Part shown: one piece after another, positions 10,180-23,239 of the stretch
Position numbering within the stretch: the stretch's first letter is position 1
Layout: every line of letters starts with the position of its first letter
Assembly: GCA_013398175.1 (NCBI GenBank)
Contig: VZRZ01004364.1
Coordinates: 372,001-436,000 of the forward strand
Reading direction: 5' to 3'
DNA: 64,000 nucleotides
Source of the DNA: Climacteris rufus
Taxonomy: Eukaryota; Chordata; Aves; Passeriformes; Climacteridae
The notes under the pieces: generated by a model
Seen by the model: the letters and a program-made list of their open reading frames with translations, nothing else
Told to the model about the DNA's origin: nothing
The model's database searches: none
Position numbers and translations under genes: made by a program

Positions 10180-13100
10180 AAGATCTTGAGCCGATGAAGG
10201 ATTTCTTGGACATGGGGCTTCATAATCATCCTCTCTTTGCCCAGTGGAGTTCACTCAGCACCCCTCTAAGTGAGCAAGTGTCCCATTCTGAGCAGTGCAG
10301 GCTCGTGCCAGGAAGCTGTCACTGACTGCAGGAACCATGTCTGACTGAACAGTGTGGTTCCCATAGCCACAATCTCCCAAGAGGGAAAACCAGTGCGATC
10401 TGCGCGCTAGTGAGTGAAACGTTGTCACCTCTAAGACAGGCTGAGAATCGTTCTCTAACAAGAGTCAGGAGATTTTGGAAGACAACACATTGCTGAGAGA
10501 TTAATTATTACACAGAAGGAAAGAAAAAAAAAGAAATTGAGAGACTGGTGTACATACCTTCTGGTAAAAACTCACCTGAAGTAACCTTGATAAGCTCTAA
10601 GACTAAACACTTTATCAGTGCTCATTTGCTGAAGGAACTTGGGGAATTGGTAAATTATTGTGGTAATGTCTCTCTACAAGAGTAGTTCACCAGCTCACAA
10701 AGAAGAATATATCATACTAAGAGCTGGCTCGCATTTCCAACTGTGGATTAATAACAACTGAGTGTATGCTGGCACATAATTTAGATTCCAGCCATGAAGT
10801 CTCTGAATTGTGAGCTGGAAGCTACAATAATGTATTTCATAAATACAGCTATTGTTTTTGCTGGCATTGTGTTGCACGTAGCAGTTATAAGAGCACTGTG
10901 CAACATTCAGCAACCTCAAAGGCCAGGGAACTGTCTGAAAAAATCAAGTTTGCATCATTTGGGGGATTGAAAAGTTGTTCCAAATTGAACTAAAATGCAC
11001 AGATCAAATTGCTGAGATGGAAAGTGTGCATCTATGGGCTTGAAGTTTTCCCTAATTTGAAACTTTTACTTTTAAGGAAATATTTTCTTTAAAAAATTAT
11101 TCTTAAGATTGAATATTTATATGAATATCAAAGTGTAGTTCCTCCACCCCCAAAAGAAACATTTGCAGATCTTGAATATTTGGTGTCAATGAAAAATGGA
11201 AAAGGAATTAAAACATACCACTGACGTGAGCACTTGCTGAACCCAGGCAACTTCATTTACCTCCTCCAGTGACATTTTTATGCACCTCCTTACCAAATGA
11301 CAGCTTTTAGAAATTAAATAAAATTGTATTCATTTGGTTAGGGTTTTTTAGACTTGGGAACAAAATCACTGCCTCTGAGCTTTATAGCAAATTTTGATCT
11401 AAACATTATAAACTCCCTTTTAAATGTGAGTTTTGTAGGTTTAATTCTCCATTCAGACAAGTGCAATTTCATTTTAAGTATGAGACATATGTGAAGACTT
11501 AGATAAATAAGTGCTCTTCTAGATTTTTGGGGCATATTTTTCTTAGATTTTAAATCACACAAAGTAGCAAAGAGGACTGAAATTCACTTTTTTTCACAGG
11601 AAGACTCTCTATGGTTAAGCTTTTGCTTATTTATGTGAATCTAAAATGGGGTTTAAAAAAAATTTATGTTTTGGTTTTACTCATCCATATTCTAAAGATG
11701 ATGAGGGAGCTTAGGAGTGAATCTGATGTGCTTAAATCAGGGAAAACAGAGACAAGGAGGCGCAGCAGTTCTGTCCCCTGAGTAGAGATTAAATCAAGAT
11801 TAGCTGAGTAGGTGTTGTCCATCCTACTCTGAAAGTTTCTGTTGATATCTGAGGGAGATCATGCTGAGTTTTTTCCAAAAGAAAACAACACATGCTACAG
11901 GAATAGTGCCTTGATGCCCATGAGGGATATTAGGAGCTTAGTCACTCAAATAAAACACAGAAGCTTTGAGCAGCCACACTGTAGGCCCAGATTCACACAG
12001 CATTTATGTCACTGGAGCCAGTTGTTTTACCAAGAAACTTTGACCTGAGTGGGTTCAGCTCACACAAAAACAAGCTCTTAAATTCACATGGTCTGTAAGT
12101 CAGGCTCATGTATGCAACACATCCTGCAGCAGGAAAACTCCTGGAGAAGGTAGGTTCCTATGTGAGGCCTACAATGCCAAGGGTGAGATATCCAAGAAGC
12201 AAATTGAGAGAAAACAGAGCATCGAATCAGAAGTCTCTTGAGCAGTACCAGGAAAGGCCAAGAGAAAAGCTTTTGCTTGCAGTCCATCTTTCAAATACAG
12301 TTGGAAACCTCATTCCAGGCTGAAGAGATGCATTTAACCCCAAAACAAAGTGAGAGTTGTGAATCCTTCTCTGCAGTTAATCACCATGATGGAGATGGTC
12401 TTTCTCAGTGTCCACATCAATATTCCAGGAGGGACATGCCCCTTGATCAGCAGGGTTTGCTTGTGGTTTAGATACTCACTGATGAGAATACAAAAGCAAA
12501 TTTAAAACAATTTTGTGCATCCATTTGGATATTCAACATGAGCAAATGCAATCCCCTTTGGCCATTCCAAAACTGTTAAACTTCCTTAGTTTGCCAGGGG
12601 GCTTCCTGGCAGGAGTCAGAACTGCATCTTAAAGCAAGTTAGTTATTTATGCTTGAATACTCGAGTGAATGACTGATAAACACATCTGGATATGTTTACC
12701 TTTAAGTGCCCAGTGATGTGCTCCTCCCAAGGATAAAACAATATTTGGTTCACTCTTGTTTATTGGGGCTTCTTACCAAATTCACATTATTGAGGCATGA
12801 GAGTAAGGTACTCAAGTATAAACTTAATTTCCTGTGAAAAGCCACACTTAATTCACTGAGCTTTCCAATTGCTGTGTCCAGGGCAGGATTAATGGAGCAG
12901 GCCATCCACTGCTTAGGAACTTCTCAAGAATACTTTGAGATTGTTACGCTTTTGTTTCAGTTAAAAATACGAGTATTAACTTTCTCTCAATAAGGGTATT
13001 GATTTCCAGATAATTTACAGGTGGAACTTGCATCATTATGAATAAATCTATATGAAACACGAGAACCATTCAGAGATGCTCTCTGGGATTAACAGCCAAA

Positions 13101-14510
13101 ATACTGTTGGGAATCCAGCCACTTCAGTTCAAATCTAGGAAGTTTAAAGGTTTTTTTGAGAGATACAATCTCTCTCATGAGGCACACTCCCCCCACAGGA
13201 TGTCGTGGCAGCGGGACTCCCTACCTGCTGCCTCTACTCTCTTATTTCCATGGAGAAAGCTACTTCTGTATCTGCTCTTCCCATCTGTCCTCCAGACCAC
13301 ATGCATGCATTTCATCCACAAGACATGATGCATGAAACCGAGTGCTTGCAGCTCTTGAAATTGGGGGACTGCGTTCTCTGGTGTGTTCTTGTTTAGTCTT
13401 GTTTACTAAACACATCATCACACCAGGCTGCGGCTTAAACATTGATTCTTCACGGTCCAGAGAGCACTCCCAGCCCTTCTGTGACATTTGGACAAAGCCA
13501 CATTGGTTGAAATTTATGGTGTTGGGCTGCAAATCTGTGACTGATCAAACAGCATCAGTCTATCAGGATGCAAGGAGAGAAGAAAGGACACATCATAAAT
13601 AATAGACATTGTCTGTACTGTAAAGCATGCTGGGAATTGAGCTGTAAATGTAAATCCCTTTCTCCCTCTGTAGGAAACTCCTAAAGCAACCAGTAATTGG
13701 GATTATCTGATAAATGTTATTAACGTGAAGAAATGTTACAGGTTTTAGTGCCAAAGCCTCCCAGAGCACATTCTCTGCAGGCTTACTCAGCCCTAGAGAG
13801 GTCAATAACCTTTAATGCAATCCATTGGGGAAATAGAAATGTCAGAACCATAAAGTAGCCTGTATCAATTTCCAAGTAACTGGTTTGACCTATGGATCTA
13901 AATACTGGAAATAAATAGGAATCTTGAGCCACAGAGATGCCAACCGCCTCCCCACTTCTTGGACTGCAACAGAAATGACCATTTTGGTAAGGATGCCAGT
14001 TATCATTCAATAGTGATGAGTGACCATTTTTCATTATTATGACTTTTTAAACATTGCAGAACTGCTGTGCTGCCCTCAGAGTCAGTGACACATAAGTCAT
14101 TTGGCTGATATTTGAATAAACATCTGTGTTTTTCAGAGCAAGACACAGCGGTCATCTTTGTTAGGGTTTCCTGGCATTCTGATGTTGTATCCATGGATAT
14201 TGCAGTCTGTTCCTGCAGAAACAAAACAAATATTAAACCAACCAGCCCCTTCAGAGCTTGCAGTGGGATGAAAAGTCCTTGAGAGCTTTCATCCCTCTCA
14301 GTTCATGCTTTTCACCCACAGCTCTGCTGTGGTAAGAGCTCACAAGAGGTTAGCACTTGCTTCCTCAAGTGGTGATGTCTTCCTGATGTAGAGCAAGGTT
14401 TCTGGACTTTCCAGGGTGAGAAAACTTGGGAACAGTGACATTCTTCCTCATGATCACTGATGAATTTCCAACAGCCTGAGGGGCTTAAAGGGGGTGCCTC
14501 AGGAAAAATG

Positions 14511-14540
14511 TTTTAATGTTTTAATGCCTAGTTTTAATGT
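14511..14540 (+). repeat. TTTTAATG short repeat
   Basis: Two adjacent copies of TTTTAATG are followed after seven bases by a third. It is a minor slippage product in AT-rich DNA. Confidence 0.6.
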
Positions 14541-14666
14541 AGTTACATTATGATGTCCATGTTAACTTGTGTTTGGAATTTAAAGGAGTGCAATTCTCTT
14601 GCCCTAAAAATGCACATATTTTTCACAGTGTGGGATGGTGAGAGTAATACTCTTTGAGGTGGTGCA

Positions 14667-14681
14667 AGAGAGAGAGAGAGA
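14667..14681 (+). repeat. (GA)n microsatellite
   Basis: A short pure AG/GA dinucleotide run of about seven units. Confidence 0.85.
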
Positions 14682-16337
14682 CTGGTTTCTCGTAAATTGC
14701 CAGCTTAAGCAAATAGTGAGAGTGCCAGACAACCAAACCTGTAAAAATAGTTTTGTTTCACTGCCTCTTAATCCCTCCTAGCCAGGAAATATTGAGAGAG
14801 TTTGGTAGTAAGATCTGTGTTGTGCTGTGGAAATATGCTGTTATGACTTAGAGTTCCAGTCAGAGAAACTGAAGTGTTTTCTGATGTCACAAGGTGAGAA
14901 ACTCACTTATGAGAGGATATGGGCTCACATTAAATGTTTTCATCTGATAACAAGTATCATTATAAAACTGGGTTTGGAAACCTCAGCATATTCTTTCTGT
15001 ATTAGAGAGTGAAAATGCACACTGGAAAACCTAAGCAGACTATTTAATCACTGAGCATGTGTGAATTTATGTTTTTGCTTTTATCAGAAGTTGCAGAGGA
15101 CAGGGGTAACAGCAACAGAGTGTCTGGACTAAGCAATCTCAAAATGTAATGCAGTCAACAGTGTGCCTTGAGAATTGTACATAACCTCCTACACAATCAT
15201 ACAGAGCAGAAATTTACCACAACTCTTCGTATGAAAATTCATAGTTTTATTCTAGCACTCGCCCTGATCACTTCATCACAGAAGGTCCTGAAGTATTTTG
15301 CCTGAAGCAGAAAATCAGACAAGATACTGAACCTATTTCCCAAGGTTCAGCTGAATTCTTAAAGGAGGTCTAAAGTGGGGCTTTCTTTTTGTTGTGTTGA
15401 GGTTTTTTTATTTATGTTAATTTTTAGGATATACCACTTGGCAGCTGCCTCACAGAGCTGGGTTGGAGCTGTGATGGGTTTTATGGCAGATTCAGGAAGG
15501 AGTAAAAATAGGCAAAATCACTTGAGGCAGCTGGAAGGTTACATACTTCAAGGAAAGGAGAGCCTCTAAAAATAGTCAGAAAGAAGGCAGGGCCCCAGGT
15601 TATCCTGAGAGTAATTAAAAATAATACTGCACAGGACTCACAGGTAACTTCTTGGCAGGGGATTGAAATGTGCCTGAGAAAGAGGTCCAAGTCTTTACCC
15701 ACATTTTTTCAGCTGGAGAAGCTGGGATGGTGAGTGGCAGGGGATTTGCACCACCCGTGGGCGGTCAGGGTGCCTGTGCAGTCTCACAGGCTTTGGCTGG
15801 ATGTTGTTACCTCCCTGGTAGGGCAGCACCTCGCTCCAGAGACAGGCAAGGGCGGCTCAGGGCTGATAAAACACAAACACCTCCACCTGTGACACTGACG
15901 AGCTTAGAGGAGGATTAATGGTGGTGCATTCATTGCTACTTTGGCAAAAGTTTAATCTTGAGCTCTCCTCCTACTCCCAGCAGTGCTGTGAGCAAGCTTT
16001 CTCTGCCTCCTCACGTCACGGCTGCGCTGAGCCCTTGAGCTCCGCTGCGCACCTTGCAGTAGCCAAATCCAAGACTCCCATCCATCCTCTGGGAATGCCA
16101 CTGCTCATCCTTATCTCCTCACACAGCAACCTATAAGGCTGCTGTGAAAGCTGCCACATTTTCGGTGCCCCTCCAGCTCCGTATCCATGGTATCCACCAA
16201 GATCTAAGGAAAGGTAGATGTGTGACAGCAGTAACACAGCTCCAGCTAAAACCCCTGAGCCAGCCCGATGCCCACAGCTCTGCCTTCCAAGCACTCCCTT
16301 TCTCACTGGGTCCTCTTCCAGGGAGGAAAAACTGAAG

Positions 16338-16414
16338 GCAGAGGGGTTGAAACTAGAGGATCTTTAAGGTTCTTTCCAACCCAAACAGTTCTGTGGTGAT
16401 TCTATGATTCTGTG
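16338..16414 (+). mobile_element. CR1 LINE tail
   Basis: About 77 bases of CR1 3' end: GAGGGGTTGAAACTAGAGGAT, TCTTTAAGGTTCTTTCCAACCC, AAACAGTTCTGTGG, then a tail TGATTCTATGATTCTGTG containing two clear octamer units. It belongs to the same tail type as the copies at 28.2, 37.6 and 41.9 kb (TCTTTAAGG before the CCTTCCAACC box). The copy is too short to encode anything. Confidence 0.92.
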
Positions 16415-19400
16415 CTTTGTCCCTGGTACTGCAGGAAAGATTCTCCGTGAAAGCCAGTGTCACCAAGGCATGGACTGTGCCCCTGCTCCTGGAGGAGAGG
16501 TAAGCAGGAAAGACACAGAGCAGCTCTTTCCATGTGTGCTGATCAGACAGAAATCAGAAATGCTGCCAATCTAACCTCTGATTGAGGAAATGAAAAACTC
16601 TTGCTATAAAGAGTTGGCTTTAAAACAGTTTAGGACAGAGGAAGGGTACTCTTAGGGTAAAAATAACTGGATGAGTTAGCACTACCTGACACCCTTTCCT
16701 CAGCTATAATTTCTGCCTTACAGTGCAAATGCATCTCACAGCTTAGAGCCGGTCAATTGCTGCAAAAGCAAGTATTCCTGATCCCTCATCTCAGCTCAAA
16801 GAGTGGTTCAGCACCATCACATGCCTGTAGAGAGGAATGCCTACCCCATTAGCATTTTGGAAGAGAAGTAACTGGCAGCAGTATCATTCACCATGTGTTG
16901 AGTTATTACCCTGTGTTCAGCCAGGAAGCACAAAAATCCTGCATAACCCAAGTGTCCACGTGGCACAAAGGGAGGATAACTGGAGCAAACAGCTTGGGAA
17001 CTGAGTATGCACTGAAAAAATATTTTCCTATGCTGTGCAGCGAGGGCTTGTGAATAACAAACAGATTTTCCCTCATCTGAGCAGCCTGAAATTACTTTCT
17101 GACGCAGAAATAGCATATACATTTCAGATAGTTTGTACGTCATAAATTAACCAATAGTTTTGCTTCTCTACATTTAAGGACTTGCAGAGCCCTTACAGAT
17201 CCAGGGTAACAGCAGGGAGTGATAACCAGTTTCAGATAACCTACTTACATTGTACTTGTTACAACCAGAATGTGGCTGTGACATAAGTTCAAAGCTGATA
17301 GGCAGAAATTTGGGAAGATGCAGGTCTAAAGTACTTTGTCAATCAGGAGAAACTTGTCCCTCTGCCCATCAATCATCTAAAACCACTGTATTTTATTGTT
17401 AGAATTAAAGCTGCTTTCTCCTTTCTGGAGTGCCCCTTTGGCTAGACATGCACTTATGTCAAGTAGAAAACAGAGCAGCACTGAGCAAACAGGACCATTC
17501 ATTGCTTAATTTCTCAGTGCACTGGTGATTCCACCCACATCTGCTCAGATGGGTCTGAACACGATCCAGGCTCCACTGAATCCCCAGCAGGGGATTTCAG
17601 ATCAGGCTTCACGTATAGCTGGTTCCCAAGATGGAAAGAGCATTTTTGACCTGTGCTCTTAAAGGTGTTAATGTGATGTAATTGCAGCTGCCCTGAGACA
17701 GGTTTAAGAAGGTGAAAAAGATCTTGTTCAGTGGCTCAGTTCCAAACTGAACTGCACAGGCATGGTGTTATATTAAGAGATGACCACTTCACAGTGAATC
17801 TGCTCTGATGAATTAAAACCATCTGCAGGACCTCGTGAAAATCATTGGTTAACACAATGATAAAAAATTGAGTGTTCTCACATCATTGTTTAAAAATTAT
17901 TGACATTTCTTCAGAGATCCTCATTCCTACCTCACTTAGATATCCCCATGAACATGTTTTAACGTGGCATGTCTTAGCTATGTACTGATAGATAAGTGGT
18001 GAACCTAACACTTAGTGATGAGCCTGGCAAAGTAACAACATTCCTGGAAGAAAAAATACTTCTGTTTTATTTTTTTTTCTTCCAAAACTTCCTAACAAAT
18101 AGCTGTGTTACCATCTACAGTCTCAATGTAGTCAAAATGGACATCTGAGTATTCAGAGCAGAAGTTAATTCAGCCTGGTCTGCAGCTGAGCTTTGCATTT
18201 TGCCAATTGGTCTCCAAGAAGAATTCAAAATTTAGAGAGTAATCTGGAAAATTATAAAAGAAATAGCAAACAAATGTGCTATATTTTTGGGACTGGACAA
18301 AACACACTTGGGTTTCATTTTTATTAAGAAAATCCCACATTTTCATCAAAAGTAAAACTATACATGGAGAATTAATTAGCTTTTTTTTTTCTACTGTTGC
18401 AGTTGTTAGTCTAAATTTCTTAATCATCCCCCAGCACCAAGAATGCTGCTTCTTTCAGACTGGCAAGAAGCACATTGTGTTGGACATTTTCCCTTTGCAG
18501 TGACTGGACTCTGGCAGGTTTCACACTGTGGTTTCCCCTCCTTGGTGCAGGTTCTGGGCTGTGCCTTCCACGAGACAAGGCAGAAATGCAGAACAAATCT
18601 TCTGAATGGAAAAACTGGGCAGGCAAGTCTGACATTTCTGTGGTTTATATTACCTGTTAGTCAAAACAAACAAGCAAACCCCAGCCACATTATGGAGGGA
18701 GGGAGAATAATTTATGCACAAATTTTCAGTCTTTCAGCATTTTTAATTACCCAGGTTTAGTTCTTCACTTCTCATTTTCCTGGACTGAAAAAACACATGT
18801 TAATGGTCTCTGCTAAAGACAACTATAAATCCCTATAATCATTTTGCATTTGTTGTAATGACATCAATTATTTATGGATTGTTATTCCTTAGCAGAAATA
18901 AGGAAACCTTTCATTATGCTTTTGTGTCAATCCCCTTATGATATGTGTTTCAGTATATCCTTGCAGTCTGTCTAGTAGGAGGAATGCTTTAACACTCATT
19001 TCTTACATCTTGCTTGTACTGATCTGAAGTTTGCATTCCTGGAATTAAGTGTATCCTTGTTTTTTTGAAGGAGGGAATATTGCCAGTTGATTAATAAGGG
19101 GCTGACTGTAATACCTCAGCAATGTCAACTTTTTCCAGAAGCTCAAAATCAACATTTGAAAGGCAAACACTGCAATACACAACCTGCAGCTCAGAAAACA
19201 TGTTCATAGCAAATATCCTGCTAACACATACCAAATTAAACCAAGTAAATACTCTCACTTTGTGATGTGAGCATGTAGCTTAAGACTTCTGAAATTCTGG
19301 TTTACTATGGGAAATGCCCAATGTTTTCACATAGGAAAGCCAAATTAGACACAGTGCCATTTAATACATGGAGTCACCCAGATAAGGGAGATGTTTTTTT

Positions 19401-20034
19401 CCTTTTTGAGAGCAGCAAAGTACAAATTCATTCTGTATTTATTTAGGTTTTTCACATTTATTTACAGTGCCTTATATTTTTCACTCCCAGTTTGTTTCTA
19501 CCTTCCTAGTTCTATAATGTCCTTCAAATACACTCATTTAGTTGTTCCTTTGAAAAATAAATGAGGGCAGAACTTCAAACCTTTATGCAAAAAAGCAAAT
19601 ATTATAGTGTGTGCAAATAGAAAATAAAAGGGGTTTCTGTGATGTAGAAAGTTTGACTTTTCTTAGATAAGCTGGCAAACAGGCTAATTTTATAAAATGA
19701 TATAATAGTGGAAATTAGTTATTATGATAGCTGTGGAACAGACAATCACAGTGGAGATATAGAACAGGCTCCTGCCCCCGCCACCTATTGTGATCAAATC
19801 AGGATCAGGCACAATGGAAATGGGTATGTGAGAAGGAAACATTGTAGAGTGCACAAAGAAAAAAAAAATTAAGAAGGAAAAAAGAATAATCCACTGATGA
19901 GGAAGTGTGAGGGTGAAGGAGGAGGATGGGGATGAGATGGCAGGGCTCCAGTGTCACTGAGCAGGAATAGCTCCTCTGGGTGAGATATCCCCAGCAGCTG
20001 ATCCTTACCTTGGGTGGGGGAGCCTTTCACTCCT

Positions 20035-20050
20035 CCCCACCATGGTGGGG
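20035..20050. other. Perfect 16-base palindrome
   Basis: CCCCACCATGGTGGGG equals its own reverse complement and has an NcoI-type CCATGG core. It sits in a G- and C-rich run (GGGTGGGGG upstream, GGTGGTGGGG downstream). Function unknown; a protein-binding site or chance are both possible. Confidence 0.6.
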
Positions 20051-20188
20051 TGGTGGGGTCAGGCCTTTGTGGATGTCGAGGGCCACTGTCACCGGTGCAG
20101 ACAGAGGGAATAGAAATTAGGTGTGTTTTTTGGTGTGTCAGCAACAGAACTGCATCACCATGGCAAAGAACATAAATGTTTCTCCAGA

Positions 20189-20460
20189 TGTGTCGGGTTC
20201 AATGCCTGCCCCGGCCAAGTTCAGAGCCTTTTGGAGCTGAGGAGACGCCACATGAAGCCAATGCCACACACAGCAGCTGCCTTTGGAGAAGGTGCCTACA
20301 GGCTGCTGCCCTGCAGGCTCCATCCAGGGTCCCCAGCCCCCCAGGTGGGACAGCTGGCAGCTCCAGGCAGCATTCCCGAGGGACAGCAGGAAGCTCTTCC
20401 CAGGCACCAGGACCAGGAGTCATCCTCCACCCCTTCCGGGGAGATGGCCACAGTTAGGAC
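20189..20460 (+). other. GC-rich patch, origin unknown
   Basis: By direct count 20281-20460 has 117 G or C in 180 bases (65%), against a background near 40%. The left part begins TGTCGGGTTCAATG and has more CpG than its surroundings (GTCGGG, CCCCGGCC, GAGACGCC). The TGTC start followed by a GGTT-and-CCGGC pattern is loosely like the start of some passerine ERV long terminal repeats, but I see no matching right end, polyadenylation signal or target-site duplication. Alternatives are an exon-like fragment, a GC-rich transposon remnant or local base bias. The 161-codon frame through it may simply reflect few AT-rich stop codons. Confidence 0.3.
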
Positions 20461-22742
20461 AGGTACCATGTCAGGGGAAAGAGAAATAGTAGCTTTACTG
20501 CTAATTCCCAAGCTTATTTCCCATTTTTTCCCCGATTCCCCCCTTTTAGTTGTACAAAAGATTTGCTGTCTGTGCAGGGAAAGCAGTTCCACCCTGGAGA
20601 AGGGATAATTAATTTTCCCAGACTCTGGGAGCTGAACTTTTTGTTTGTTCTGGCTTCAGAAGGAACCTGACCCATCTGCTGCTTTGCTGAGCAGAGAAGA
20701 TAATTCCTTCTGAAAACTGCCCTTATCATGAAACCCACCTCCAATGATGATCCAGTCTATGTCAGGCAATTCTTATAGTGCAGAAGTAAAACTGGAAAGT
20801 TATCCACAGAGCTCCATCATTTGGAGAAACTGCCATGACCTTCTTTTTGCAGAAATATTTGTTCCACTGAATAAGTATTTTCTGCTGTTGCCTACCATGT
20901 CCTCCAGTTCTTGTATAAATCATGGAGATAATGTGTTTTCACTTTGCCAGAATATTGTAAGTACATCTGTCAGCTTTAATTTCTGTGGTAACTTTTGTTT
21001 TCAGCCCAAAGTACTTTTAATTAGATTTAGATTAATTTAGATAGCATAAGCAAGTCCTAAATACATGAGACAGCTGCTCTGTCTCCTATGATAAGTGAAC
21101 TAAAGAGGTCATGTTTTCATTCATCATAACCCAGGATCAGGTGGCAGGAATAGATTGCAAAGGTGAGGTGGTTTCTTGCCTGGCAGATGCTGGCAGTGCC
21201 TTTGAATATGAAAGATGTCATTAAACTGGTGAACCTTAGTGACAGCACGGAGTTCCTTGGCACAGGAGAGCTGTCTCCCAGCGATGCTGGCAGCAGGAAA
21301 TGTGCAAGCCAGCAAGAAGGATGTTTCTGAGCCTTGCTTTCCAGTACAGAGGTGGAAGCTGAGCATAAAGTACCTGAGGCAACTTCTAGGTGGGTTACCT
21401 TAGGGAGAGCAGAGCTGTTTTGGGGTAAATGGCATGGAGAAGGCAAATTAAAGATGGTGTAATACCCTATTGATGGAACAATTACATTCTTATGGGCCTA
21501 GAAATCAGGATATAGGTCCTCATCCACAGCTGGATTCATATCCAGCCCTGGAAGAGTTTCCATCCAAAGTTTTGGGTTGGTCCCATGTGCAGATCTGCCT
21601 CCAAATTGTCAGTCTTAAACTGGATTCCCTGTGTGTGCAGCCCATTTCTGCACATCTCACTTGTAGCTTCAGTTTGAACAGCTCCTAGTATTTGCATTCT
21701 CATTCTGATTCTAAAAACATGGCTGGGGTTTTTTTTCAGATTCTGTTTTCACTGACAAAATAGAATGCAAAATAAGAATGCTTTGTTTGCATCATTTGGA
21801 GCAAGAAAGTCGAAGACTCCGATGCTGCTGCTACTCCTAAAGCTGGAATGTAGCTTTACTTTTTATGCTATTCCTGCCTTTTCCCTGTTGCTCTACCTTT
21901 TTCCCTCCTTCATCCTGCAGATCTCATTAAGCTGGCTGTGAGCTTGAGATTTCTAAAAAGCAGGTATGGCTGACTCCTTCAGTGCCAGGAGAAGCTGTTG
22001 TGCAATTGAGTCTCGCTTTGTTGGTGCATATCTGTCTAAGGAACCGTAGCTATCAAGGATGGGCATGTGCTGTCTTGCATTTCTTGCATGGCTCTGGGTA
22101 CTTGAGGTCTCTGTTTTGTGGTTTCCTTTATTAAAAAAATTAAAAAGAGCCCCAAAAAACTTCCTTCCTTCTTTGCCACACATTAAGAACATAGCTCTGT
22201 CTAATTTAAAAGGGTTTTCTTTGTTAGATGATGAAGAGAAGATACTATACTGAGAAAAAATACTAAAAGAAATGAATTTTACATTGAATTCTGCAGGCAA
22301 TAAAGTCATAACTGTTTCCTGAGAACTGAATTTTCTCTTCTGGTGAAAAGAACTCTCAAGAATGTTTGAGTAGAGATGTCTTTAAATGAACTTCCTTTAT
22401 TATTCTATAAAACTCTTCTAAAAATGGGGACAGTGGCTATGACTGTACAGCAGTAATTTTCTATATTATTTCAGTACTTCCTTCCTTAGGATTTGGAAAA
22501 AAAAAATTGCATTCCTGTCATAATGCAATCTCCTGACAGCATTGGCAGCAGCAAACTTTAGAAATGTACAAAAACTCTGTCTTCATATTGTGGATGGTGT
22601 AGAAGGTGATAAGAAGCTTAGAGGATAAAATAGCTTGGGGGAAAGAAGGATTAACCTCTCGTACTGAGAGTGGAACAGATACCAAGAAATTTTATTTTGC
22701 CTGAATTGCATTCCTATTCTGAATGCATTCAGATTTGGAGGA

Positions 22743-22768
22743 GGGTGTTCTGGGGGAGGGTGTGTGGG
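22743..22768 (+). other. Canonical G-quadruplex motif
   Basis: Four G-runs of 3, 5, 3 and 3 bases are separated by loops of 6 (TGTTCT), 1 (A) and 5 (TGTGT) bases. This fits the standard G3+ N1-7 pattern for intramolecular quadruplexes on the plus strand. Whether it folds or matters in the cell cannot be read from sequence. Confidence 0.65.
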
Positions 22769-23239
22769 AAGGATCTGTAGTTTGTGAATTTTGCACTCTG
22801 GCTGCATTGGCGGAGGAGACTCAGTAGCTGATACGGAGCTCTTTTTCTTAAGTAATGTGTTTTTCTTACAGGGAAGGGTAATTTATTAGAAAAAAAAAAT
22901 AGAAAAAGGTTAAAAAGGCACCTCCATTTCTGACAACTTTTCCTTCCTGACCTGCCCAGTCTTTCTTTGGGCTGTTCCCCAGGATCAGCTCTCAGCAGAG
23001 GGGCTGGCCCGGGTGAATCCACCAGCGAACATCCCAGGCAGCCACGGCTGACTCCCAGCTGTTGATCTTGGATGGGATCAAGAAACAGAATCCTCTTTTG
23101 TGGGGGATTTGAGTCTGATCATTTTGGTGCTGCTCCAATCCAAACCAAAACTCAAACATTTTGGAATTCTCCATGAAAGGGAGCAGCGCGTTAGGGGAAG
23201 GGGGCTTTGTCAGCTGTCCTGGAGCTGTGGGTCTTCAAA

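Larger units (their letters stand above)
10180..16337. other. Unique non-coding DNA
   Basis: No gene is supported. The longest ATG frames are about 96 codons (minus strand, 16.0-16.3 kb) and 90 codons (minus strand, 13.3-13.5 kb), without signal peptides, repeats or known motifs. The last 700 bases are somewhat GC-richer than the rest. It contains one GA microsatellite and a small TTTTAATG duplication. I see nothing else. Confidence 0.55.
16415..23239. other. Unique non-coding DNA with a GC-rich patch
   Basis: No gene is supported. It contains the GC-rich patch at 20.2-20.46 kb, whose low stop density permits a 161-codon plus-strand frame (20123-20608), and a 118-codon minus-strand frame at 21.95-22.31 kb; neither resembles a known family. 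A perfect 16-base palindrome at 20.04 kb and a canonical G-quadruplex motif at 22.74 kb are listed separately. The segment around 18.8-18.96 kb is AT-rich and repeat-free. The remainder shows nothing identifiable. Confidence 0.5.

Noticed and set aside
20189..20530. Solo LTR of a passerine endogenous retrovirus
   Set aside because: Only the first 30 bases vaguely resemble an LTR start. I could not find a right end, polyadenylation signal in place, target-site duplication, primer-binding site or internal retroviral sequence.
20123..20608. 161-codon plus-strand frame as a gene
   Set aside because: It lies in a 65% GC patch with few stop codons, and minus-strand frames overlap it in more than one phase. 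No motif, splice site pair or start context supports it.
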